A DNA stretch of 27,024 bases from an uncultured Prevotella sp. (GTDB lineage: Bacteria > Bacteroidota > Bacteroidia > Bacteroidales > Bacteroidaceae): the NCBI GenBank assembly GCA_900552675.1, contig USAI01000025.1, positions 1-27,024 of the forward strand, given 5' to 3'. A program made the position numbers and the translations under genes. Position 1 is the first letter of the stretch; the number at the start of each line of letters is the position of its first letter. The notes beneath the pieces are model-generated. The model worked only from the letters and a program-made list of their open reading frames with translations. It had not been told where the DNA came from and ran no database searches. This document shows positions 16,811 to 24,400 of the stretch, one piece after another.

Positions 16811-17077
16811 TTGTATATTTATGCAATATCGGAAGCGTTTTCTAAAACCCATCAAATTACAGTCTGAAAGCCTTGGTTTTAGGCTGCGAAACCAAGGGTT
16901 TCAGGACCTAAAACCAAGGGTTTTGCAAATGAAAGGTATCAACTTTGAAAAGTGTAAGCAATCAAAGCATGTTTACTTACAGATTGTAAGAATATTAACA
17001 AATGTTGTGTGAAGAAATGTAAAAACATAGTATTGTATATTTATGCATTTTGGTTCACGATTTTGCATAAATATTCA
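16811..17077. other. Element bounded by TTGTATATTTATGCA repeats with alternative hairpins
   Basis: The 15-mer TTGTATATTTATGCA occurs exactly at 16811-16825 and 17033-17047. An inverted match, TGCATAAATA, is at 17064-17073 and is followed by TTCA. Inside, CCTTGGTTTTAGG (16871-16883) is perfectly complementary to CCTAAAACCAAGG (16907-16919), while CTGAAAGCCTTGG (16864-16876) pairs 12/13 with CCAAGGGTTTCAG (16892-16904). The two pairings overlap and exclude each other. TGAATATTTATGCA on the minus strand resembles an arginine-repressor box at 13 of 14 positions, but no arginine gene is present. A 71-codon open frame covers this stretch but is not believed to be a gene. Confidence 0.6.
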
Positions 17078-17130
17078 TTTTCAGAGAATAATGAGGCATG
17101 AAAGAGCGAATATGAGAAATAGGATCTTGC

Positions 17131-17363
17131 CGTCGCCGAAGGCGGCGAAGGTTCATAACCGCTGGCGAAGCAGCCAAAGGCTGTGAGCCTGCGGACAATG
17201 AAAAGAGAAGAAGCGTCCTCGAAGAGGGCGAACATCAAAAAAATAGCTAATACAAAGTAGGTTCGCCCTCTTCGAGGACGCATTGTTTGCTTTCGATGAG
17301 CCGTAGGTTCCCTCACTTCGTTCGGTCACCCACGGTTATGAACCTTCGCCGCCTTCGGCGACG
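17131..17363. repeat. Nested perfect inverted repeats, copy 2 of the composite element
   Basis: The outer arms, 17131-17160 and 17334-17363, are a perfect 30/30 inverted pair. Inside, 17213-17233 and 17261-17281 are a perfect 21/21 pair starting GCGTCCTCGAAGAGGGCGA, the same hairpin as at 6841. Between the left arms is a further hairpin, CAGCC-AAA-GGCTG, within CCGC/GCGG (17159-17194). The right half (CCGTAGGTTCC, then GGTTATG) is the reverse complement of 6756-6820. Confidence 0.88.
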
Positions 17364-17369
17364 CTGACA

Positions 17370-17523
17370 TCAACTTGTCAACTCGTCAACTAAACCAACA
17401 AAGCAAACAGCTCGTCTACTCGTCCGCTCGGCTTTGCCGCTTGCCAGAGCAAGAACTTGTCTACTCGTCAACTCGAAAAGCAAATCTCCTCGTCAACTTG
17501 TCAACTTGTCAACTCGTCAACTA
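17370..17523. repeat. 8-bp simple repeat (CTCGTCAA / CTTGTCAA) array, interrupted
   Basis: Many copies of CTTGTCAA, CTCGTCAA and CTCGTCTA. The array is interrupted at 17425-17453 by the same double-hairpin module found in copy G, in inverse orientation. It ends GTCAACTAAG just upstream of the rplM promoter region. Confidence 0.75.
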
Positions 17524-17603
17524 AGACGGTTAAATCATGTTAAACTATCCTAATTATCAGCCCCTTACCCACCCCCATTCTTGGCCCAATAAAAGATAAT
17601 GTG

Positions 17604-17611
17604 TAATTTTG
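17604..17611 (+). promoter_or_regulatory. Promoter of the rplM-rpsI-rpsB-tsf operon
   Basis: TAATTTTG fits TAnnTTTG. CTTGG at 17580-17584 stands about 20 nt upstream as a fair -33 element. Predicted leader length to the rplM ATG is about 140 nt. Confidence 0.65.
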
Positions 17612-17615
17612 CAGA

Positions 17616-17758
17616 CCGATTATTTCGGGGATACACTTAGAGTCCCCAGTATACGAGTGTTAATAGTGTTGCCCTTGGCCGAGCTGCACGGTTAGTGAAT
17701 CGCGTGTACACAAAGAGAAATAACAATTGTTTTTTAGTAGTAAAATTTAAATTTTAAA
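17616..17758 (+). promoter_or_regulatory. Structured rplM leader, candidate L13 autoregulatory RNA
   Basis: Visible pairings include CCGA/TCGG (17616-17628), GGGGA (17627-17631) with TCCCC (17643-17647), and an alternative ACACT (17633-17637) with AGTGT (17656-17660) that overlaps the second loop. A GTGTACAC palindrome follows near 17704. Ribosomal-protein leaders of this kind control L13 operons in several phyla, and one has been proposed for Bacteroidia; whether this matches it was not tested. Confidence 0.45.
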
Positions 17759-18220
17759 ATGAACACTTTAAGTTACAAGACTATTTCCGTAAACAAGGAA
17801 ACAGCTAAGAAAGAGTGGGTCGTAGTTGACGCCAGCGACCAGGTTGTAGGCCGCCTCTGCTCAAAAGTAGCCAAGCTGCTCCGCGGAAAGTACAAACCCA
17901 GTTTCACTCCCCACGTTGACTGTGGAGACAATGTCATCATCATCAATGCCGCTAAGGTGGTTTTCACTGGCAAGAAAGAGACTGACAAGGTTTACACACG
18001 TTATACTGGTTATCCTGGTGGCCAGCGCTTCAACACACCCGCTGAGCTGCGCAAGCGCGAAGATGGCATGGACAAGATCATCCGTCACGCTGTAAAGGGC
18101 ATGCTCCCCAAGGGCCCGCTCGGTCGTCGTCTCCTCGACAACCTCTATGTATATAACGGTACAGAGCACAAGCACGAGGCACAGAGCCCCAAGGCAATTG
18201 ATATTAACCAGTATAAATAA
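17759..18220 (+). CDS. rplM: 50S ribosomal protein L13 (uL13)
   Basis: 153 residues, usual length for Bacteroidetes L13. Typical features are WVVVDASDQVVGRLCSKVA near the N-terminus, GDNVIIINAAKVVFTGKK in the middle, and the conserved HAVKGMLPKGPLGRR at about 105-119, followed by NLYVYNGTEHKHEAQ. It is an early-assembly protein of the large ribosomal subunit. First gene of its operon, 12 nt upstream of rpsI, the almost universal L13-S9 pairing. In E. coli, L13 represses its own operon through the leader; the structured leader here would allow the same. Confidence 0.98.
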   Translation: MNTLSYKTISVNKETAKKEWVVVDASDQVVGRLCSKVAKLLRGKYKPSFTPHVDCGDNVIIINAAKVVFTGKKETDKVYTRYTGYPGGQRFNTPAELRKREDGMDKIIRHAVKGMLPKGPLGRRLLDNLYVYNGTEHKHEAQSPKAIDINQYK

Positions 18221-18232
18221 TAAGGTATAAAG

Positions 18233-18619
18233 ATGGAAATCATTAACGCAATCGGTCGCCGCAAGAGCGCTGTAGCTCGTGTATATGTAACAGAAGGTAC
18301 CGGCAAAATCATCATAAACAAAAAAGAACTTACTGAGTATTTCCCCTCTGCAATTCTGCAGTACGTGGTAAAGCAGCCCCTGCTCACACTTGAGGCTACT
18401 GAGAAATACGACATCAAGGCCAACCTCGATGGTGGTGGCTTCACAGGCCAGAGCCAGGCTCTGCGTCTCGCTATCGCTCGCGCACTCGTTAAGATCGACG
18501 CCGAGGACAAGAAGGCATTGAAGGATCAGGGCTTCCTCACACGCGACTCACGTGCTGTTGAACGTAAAAAGCCCGGTCAGCCCAAGGCTCGTCGTCGCTT
18601 CCAGTTCAGCAAGCGTTAA
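18233..18619 (+). CDS. rpsI: 30S ribosomal protein S9 (uS9)
   Basis: 128 residues. It opens with the conserved NAIGRRKSAVARVYV, contains NLDGGGFTGQSQALRLAIARAL, and ends in the basic tail RRRFQFSKR, whose terminal Arg reaches the P-site tRNA in the small subunit. The RDSRAVERKKPGQPKARR segment is the usual S9 signature. It follows rplM by 12 nt; the next gene, rpsB, is 172 nt further on, with a structured spacer. Confidence 0.98.
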   Translation: MEIINAIGRRKSAVARVYVTEGTGKIIINKKELTEYFPSAILQYVVKQPLLTLEATEKYDIKANLDGGGFTGQSQALRLAIARALVKIDAEDKKALKDQGFLTRDSRAVERKKPGQPKARRRFQFSKR

Positions 18620-18620
18620 T

Positions 18621-18791
18621 ATCTGGATTGGCTGGCCTCCTATGGAAAGCCGCCAGGCAGTTTAGCATCCAAACCGGCGCGACCCCGCATCAACAAATCA
18701 TTTATCACAACAACAACATTGATACGGGTTACCCGCAGGTTGGTTCGAGAAAAACTAAAAGGAAAGTAAACACATTAAAAGAAAAAAGAAA
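18621..18791 (+). promoter_or_regulatory. Structured rpsI-rpsB spacer, candidate S2 leader
   Basis: TGGAT (18624-18628) pairs with ATCCA (18667-18671), enclosing TGGC-T-GGC (18629-18636) paired to GCC-GCCA (18649-18655) with one bulged T. Downstream is CGGG-TTA-CCCG (18725-18735). No intrinsic terminator T-tract and no TAnnTTTG box are seen. The spacer is long for this operon and may be an autoregulatory site for S2, as known for rpsB-tsf in E. coli; this is inferred. Confidence 0.4.
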
Positions 18792-19613
18792 ATGTCAAGA
18801 ACAAATTTTGACCAGTTACTCGAGGCAGGTTGCCACTTCGGTCACCTCCGTCGCAAATGGAACCCCGCCATGGCACCCTATATCTTCATGGAGCGCAATG
18901 GCATCCACATCATCGATCTGAACAAAACCGTAGCCAAGATTGACGAGGCTGCAGAGGCTTTGAAGCAGATTGCCAAGCAGGGCAAGAAGATCCTGTTCGT
19001 CGCTACTAAAAAACAAGCTAAGGACGTTGTTGCTGAGAAGGCAGCAAGCGTAAATATGCCTTACGTTATCGAGCGTTGGCCCGGCGGTATGCTTACCAAC
19101 TTCCCCACCATTCGCAAGGCTGTGAAGAAAATGACGAACATCGACAAGCTGATGAACGACGGTACATTCTCAAACCTGTCTAAGCGCGAGCTCCTTCAGA
19201 TCACTCGCCAGCGTGCTAAGCTCGAGAAGAACCTCGGCTCTATCGCTGACCTGAGCCGTCTGCCGAGCGCTCTCTTCGTTGTAGACGTAATGAAAGAGCA
19301 CATCGCTGTGAAGGAAGCTAACCGTCTGGGCATCCCCGTGTTCGCTATCGTTGACACCAACTCTAACCCCAAGAATATCGACTACGTTATCCCCGCTAAC
19401 GACGACGCTAAGGACTCTATCGACGTAGTATTGGGCGCTTGCTGCGCAGCTATCGCTGAGGGCGTTGAAGAGCGCAAGGTAGAGAAGGCCGACGAGAAGG
19501 CTGCTGCCGAGCAGAACGAGGCTGCTGCCGAGGGCAAGAAGCGCGTGCGCAAGGCTCGCAAGGAAGAGCCCGCTAAGGCTGAAGAGGCTGCTGAGGCTCC
19601 CGCTGCTGAGTAA
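18792..19613 (+). CDS. rpsB: 30S ribosomal protein S2 (uS2)
   Basis: 273 residues. Hallmarks are LLEAGCHFGHLRRKWNPAM at about 9-27, ATKKQAKDVV, RWPGGMLTNFPTIRK at 92-106, and DLSRLPSALFVVDVMKEHIAV. The core ends near 225. The remaining 45 or so residues are a low-complexity Ala/Glu/Lys tail ending EEAAEAPAAE, a feature of Bacteroidetes S2 and likely disordered. S2 joins late in small-subunit assembly. The partner gene tsf follows by 42 nt, the classic rpsB-tsf pairing. Confidence 0.98.
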   Translation: MSRTNFDQLLEAGCHFGHLRRKWNPAMAPYIFMERNGIHIIDLNKTVAKIDEAAEALKQIAKQGKKILFVATKKQAKDVVAEKAASVNMPYVIERWPGGMLTNFPTIRKAVKKMTNIDKLMNDGTFSNLSKRELLQITRQRAKLEKNLGSIADLSRLPSALFVVDVMKEHIAVKEANRLGIPVFAIVDTNSNPKNIDYVIPANDDAKDSIDVVLGACCAAIAEGVEERKVEKADEKAAAEQNEAAAEGKKRVRKARKEEPAKAEEAAEAPAAE

Positions 19614-19655
19614 TCATCATTTTTTTACATAACAATTTGAACAATAAACACTATT

Positions 19656-20651
19656 ATGGCTGTTTCAATTGAAGACATCAAGAAACTTCGTGCCATGACA
19701 GGTGCCGGACTGGCTGACGTCAAGAAGGCCCTCACAGAGGCAGAAGGTGATTTCGATAAGGCTAAGGACCTGCTCCGCGAGCGCGGACTGGCTATCGCCG
19801 CTAAGCGTTCTGACCGCGAGACCTCTAACGGTTGCGTGCTCGTTAAGAACGTAAACGGTTTTGCCGCTATCATCGCTCTTAAGTGCGAGACCGACTTCGT
19901 AGCTAACGGTGCCGACTTCATCAAACTGACAAGCGACATCCTCGACGCTGCTATCGCTGCTAAGGCTCAGAACCTCGACGAGGTGAAAGCCCTGATGCTG
20001 GGCAACCAGACCGTAGAGGCTGCTGTTACACAGCGCTCTGGTATCACTGGCGAGAAGATGGAGCTCGACGGCTACAACGTGCTCGAAGGCGAGAACATCG
20101 AGGTTTACGACCACATGGGCAAGCACACACTGTGCACCATGGTTCAGCTGAACGAGAACAACGCCGAGGCTGGTCACAAGATCGCTATGCAGGTAGCTGC
20201 TATGAAGCCCATCGCTCTCGACGAGACTTCTATCCCCGCCGAGGTTGTTGAAAACGAGTACAAGGTTGCCGTTGAGAAGACCAAGGAAGAGCAGATTGAG
20301 AAGGCTGTTGAGGTAGCAGTAAAGAAGGCTGGCTTGAACCCCAACCACTTCGACTCTGAGGATCACATCGAGTCGAACCAGGGTAAGGGCTGGATTACCG
20401 CTGAAGACGTTGCTAAGTTCCGTGAGATCAAGGCTACCGTTTCAGCTGAGAAGGCTGCCAACCTGAACGAGAACATGATTCAGAACATCGCCAAGGGTCG
20501 CGTAAACAAGTTCTTGAAAGAGAACTGCCTCGTTGACCAGGAGTTCCAGTTTGGTGATGGCGACAAGGAGACTGTTGCTCAGTATATGAAGAAGCAGAGC
20601 AAGGATATGAAGATCGTTGCTTACAAGCGCTTCACACTGGTTGCCGACTAA
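19656..20651 (+). CDS. tsf: Translation elongation factor Ts
   Basis: 331 residues. The N-terminal UBA-like domain (about 1-40) has VSIEDIKKLRAMTGAGLADVKKAL. The nucleotide-exchange core follows, with the signature CETDFVA at about 76-82. EF-Ts releases GDP from EF-Tu during elongation. It is longer than the 283-residue E. coli protein because of a larger C-terminal part, as in other Bacteroidales. Last gene of the operon, followed 31 nt later by a strong intrinsic terminator. Confidence 0.98.
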   Translation: MAVSIEDIKKLRAMTGAGLADVKKALTEAEGDFDKAKDLLRERGLAIAAKRSDRETSNGCVLVKNVNGFAAIIALKCETDFVANGADFIKLTSDILDAAIAAKAQNLDEVKALMLGNQTVEAAVTQRSGITGEKMELDGYNVLEGENIEVYDHMGKHTLCTMVQLNENNAEAGHKIAMQVAAMKPIALDETSIPAEVVENEYKVAVEKTKEEQIEKAVEVAVKKAGLNPNHFDSEDHIESNQGKGWITAEDVAKFREIKATVSAEKAANLNENMIQNIAKGRVNKFLKENCLVDQEFQFGDGDKETVAQYMKKQSKDMKIVAYKRFTLVAD

Positions 20652-20681
20652 TAAAAGGCTCCTTGGAACACAAGAGATAAC

Positions 20682-20722
20682 AAAAGGGTTGTAGAGGGCC
20701 AATGCCTCCTACAACCCTTTTT
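20682..20722 (+). terminator. Intrinsic terminator after tsf
   Basis: AAAAGGGTTGTAG (20682-20694) pairs perfectly with CTACAACCCTTTT, with a further AGG/CCT pairing in the loop, and the hairpin ends in a T-tract. It closes the ribosomal operon and lies only 27 nt before the next start codon. Confidence 0.9.
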
Positions 20723-20749
20723 CGTTTAAAGCCCCATAAAGACAAGAAC

Positions 20750-21367
20750 ATGAAAATATTTGCAGCAGCAATGAACTACCCCCAACACAATAAAGAGTTG
20801 GATGGCACGTTATATAAACCAGAGGCACCCATCATCTTCACCAAGGCCGACTCGGCCCTACTGAAAGATGGCAAGCCCTTCTTCATCCCCGACTTCATGG
20901 GGCGCATCGACTACGAAACAGAAGTGGTGGTGCGCATCTGCCGACTGGGAAAATCTATCCCCGAACGCTTCGCACACCGCTATTACGACGCCCTCACCGT
21001 GGGCATCGACTTCACCGCCCGCGACCTGCAAGAACAGCTGCGCAAGAACGGACAGCCGTGGGACCTGTGCAAAGGTTTCGACGGATCGGCAGTCATCGGA
21101 CAATGGGTTGACAAAGAAAAGTTCTTAAACATCAACACCTTGCCCTTCCACCTCGACATCAACGGCCACACCGTGCAAGAGGGCTGCACCGCCGATATGC
21201 TCTACACCATTGACAGCCTTGTCGCCTACATCAGCCAGTATTTCACGCTGAAGACGGGCGACATACTGTTTACTGGAACGCCCGTAGGCGTAGGCCCCGT
21301 ACACATTGACGACCACCTGGAGGGCTATCTTGCTGACCGCAAGGTGCTTGAATTTAATTGTAAGTAA
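20750..21367 (+). CDS. Fumarylacetoacetate hydrolase (FAH) family protein
   Basis: 205 residues from the ATG at 20750; a longer reading frame from 20702 would start inside the terminator and is unlikely. The FAH fold is clear. YETE (Glu56, Glu58) and Asp87 in GIDFTARD match the divalent-metal ligands of FAHD1-like enzymes, and GDILFTGTPVGVGPV is the conserved C-terminal motif. Relatives include acylpyruvate hydrolases, oxaloacetate decarboxylases and 2-hydroxyhepta-2,4-diene-1,7-dioate isomerases; the exact reaction cannot be told. It lies 33 nt upstream of porU on the same strand, so it is probably co-transcribed though it has no obvious link with secretion. No clear promoter is seen between the terminator and this gene. 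Confidence 0.9.
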   Translation: MKIFAAAMNYPQHNKELDGTLYKPEAPIIFTKADSALLKDGKPFFIPDFMGRIDYETEVVVRICRLGKSIPERFAHRYYDALTVGIDFTARDLQEQLRKNGQPWDLCKGFDGSAVIGQWVDKEKFLNINTLPFHLDINGHTVQEGCTADMLYTIDSLVAYISQYFTLKTGDILFTGTPVGVGPVHIDDHLEGYLADRKVLEFNCK

Positions 21368-21400
21368 TAGAACTTCTTGTAAGTTCAGAAGCGAATTAAT

Positions 21401-24400
21401 ATGGCAAACCACATACACATCATCCACACCCGCACCCTTCTTGCGAGCCTCGTGGCCATCATCGTCATGACAATGATGGGCACCAACGCACAGGCACAAT
21501 CGTCCACACAAGAACAGGCGCAGATGCAACGCTTCTATAACCTGTCGGCCAGCGATGTAGCCATTACCGACCGCCTACCACAGTTTGCCATCTCGGTGCC
21601 ATTGCCCGAGCAATATGCCGACTCTATATACACGGCCACGCTACTGTACCCCGAATTTATTGATATGTCTGACACCGACATACAAGCCTACCACCACCTT
21701 GCACCAGGCGGCACGCTACCCGCCATGCCCACCCTCGACACCCACATGGTGTTCGACCGCAAACGCGCACAGCTCGAAACATCATTCTGCCCACTGGTGT
21801 ATCGCGATGGCAAATATCGCATCTTGGTAAGCTTCATGCTGAAGGTGCAAAGCAAGGTACGACACGCGCAAAGCGCTAAAAGCCAGCATAAAGGCAGCGC
21901 AAAAAACGACAAAACACAGCTGAAAGCAAGCACCACACCTGCCGAACGCTACGCCACCCACTCGGTATTGGCCGAAGGGCGCTGGGCAAAGATACGTGTG
22001 GCCGAAACGGGCGTATACCAAATCAGCGACGCCCTCATCCGTCAGGCGGGCTTCACCGACCTGTCAAAGGTGAAGCTCTACGGCTATGGCGGAAACCTCA
22101 TCAACGAACAACTGGTGGGCAGCGAGCTTATCGCACAAGACGACCTGAAGGAGGTGCCCACCTGTAACATTGCGGGCCGACGCCTGTTCTTTGCCAAAGG
22201 CCCCGTGTCGTGGGACAGCAAAGACAGCAAACGCCGCACCCGTAACCCTTACTCTGACTACGGCTACTACTTTCTCACGCAAGACAATGCGTCGGAACCT
22301 GCCACCGTCGACTCTACCACCTTCGTAAATTCGTTCTACCCCTCCGACACGTGGTTCAGCCACTCGCTGCACGAGGTCGACGCCTACGCATGGTATGAGG
22401 GCGGACGCAACCTGTTCGACAGACGGGCCATCACCAAGAGCAACCCGTACACGGTAACACTGGCCACCAACGCTAACGCCACACAGGCCCAGGTAACGGT
22501 AAACGTATCGGCTGGCTCACACGCGGAGGTGCAGCTGTCGTTCAACGGCGAAGACAAGGGCTCCATCACCGTCAACATAGGCAACGAGGGTGGCCAATCG
22601 ACCTACAACAAGGGCAACGAGGCAGCAAAAACCTTCACGGTGAGCAACCTCAGCACCGAGAAAAACCAGCTTACCATCACCACCACATCGGGCGGATCCG
22701 TGCGCCTCGACTTCATCGACATTCAGTGGGATAAGCCCCTGCCCCTGCCTTCGCTCACCACAGGCGTGCCCACACCCCAATATGTTTACAACATCACGAA
22801 CCAAGACCACCATGCCGACCCACAAGCCGACATGGTAATCATCATACCCACATCGCAAAAACTGCGCAAACAGGCCGAACGCCTAAAGGCTTTCCGCGAA
22901 GAGAACGACGGGCTGCGCGTAAACTTGGTGCCTGCCGACGAGCTGTATAACGAGTTTGCAAGCGGCACACCCGACGCCAGCGCCTATCGCCGATACCTGA
23001 AAATGCTGTACGACCGCGCACAGAACGATGCCGACCTGCCACGCTATCTGCTGCTCTTCGGCGACTGCGTGTGGGACAACCGTCTGCTCACCTCGGCCTG
23101 CAAATCGCTCAACGCCGACGACCTGCTGCTGTGCCACGAGAGCGAAAACTCGTTCAGCCAGACCACCTGTTACGTTGACGATGGCTTCTTTGCTCTGCTC
23201 GACGATGGCGAAGGACTGGACCCCGCCTCGCACGACAAACTGGACATGGCGGTGGGACGCTTCCCCGTGTATAACGAGACCGATGCCAAAGCTATGGTTG
23301 ACAAAACCATTGCCTACGGCACCAACACAAATGGTGGCGCCTGGCAAAACACGCTGGTGTTTATGGGCGACGATGGCAACAACAACCTGCATATGCGCGA
23401 CGAAGACGAAACGGCCGAGATGATTAGCGCGCTGCACCCTGGCTTCATCATTAAAAAGGTGATGTGGGATGCCTACAAGCGCGAAACATCGGCCACAGGC
23501 AACTCCTACCCCGACGTAACGCGCACGCTGAAGCAGCTGCAGCAGCAGGGCGCACTGATTATGGACTATGCGGGCCACGGCAAGGCCACACAGATATCGC
23601 ATGAGAATGCGCTGCGATTGAACGACTTTAACAACTTTACAAACGCCAATCTGCCACTGTGGATAACGGCATCGTGCGACATCATGGCCTTCGACGGTAC
23701 TGAAGAAAACATTGGCGAACAGGCGGTGCGCAACGCGAAGGGGGGCGCCGTGGCGTTCTTTGGCACCACACGCACAGTGTTTACAAATTATAATAAGGTG
23801 ATAAACCAAGCCTACCTGAAGCATGTGCTGAGCACCGAGAACGGCGAAACTATCAGCATAGGCGAGGCACAACGTAGGGCCAAGAACCAGATGATAGAAG
23901 ATGGCGCCGACCGCACGGTAAACAAGCTGCAATACTCATTGCTGGGCGACCCCGCGCTGAAGTTGGCACTGCCCTCACGCACCATGGTGGTTGACGAGAT
24001 TAACGGTGTGGCACCCTCGGCCAGCGAGCTCCAAGTGCTGAAGGCGGGCAGCATAGCCAACATAAAAGGACATATTGAGGGCGATGAGGGCTTTAACGGC
24101 ATTGCCAACATCACGGTGCGCGACGCACGCGAACTGGTGACCTGCCGTATGAACGATGCCAACGAGCCTGAAGGTGCCAAATCGGCCTTCACCTTCTACG
24201 ACAGAAGCAAGACCATCTATACGGGCAACGACAGTATTCGGGCAGGACAGTTTGCCTTCACCTTTGCCGTGCCTAAAGACATTAGCTACAGCGATGCCAC
24301 AGGCCTCATCAACCTGCACGCTATCAGCACCGACCGCAAGACGTCGGCCAACGGATGGTGCGACCGTTTTGTGGCTAACGGCTCCGACATTAACGATAAC

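Noticed and set aside
16797..17012. 71-codon plus-strand open frame
   Set aside because: Covers the palindromic CCTTGG/CCAAGG element; the repeated LGFRLRNQGF-type residues follow from the DNA repeats.
17041..17316. 91-codon minus-strand open frame with a hydrophobic stretch
   Set aside because: It is a translation through the nested inverted repeats; no family resemblance and no promoter.
17370..17523. Simple repeat array considered as a CRISPR or replication-origin iterons
   Set aside because: The 8-bp units have no spacers, and there is no replication gene or DnaA-box cluster nearby.
18628..18921. 97-codon open frame between rpsI and rpsB
   Set aside because: Overlaps the start of rpsB in another frame and covers the structured spacer; no recognisable protein.
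22883..23932. 349-codon open frame antisense to porU
   Set aside because: porU has intact catalytic motifs in its own frame. Long antisense frames are common in such GC-balanced coding DNA, and this one shows no domain.
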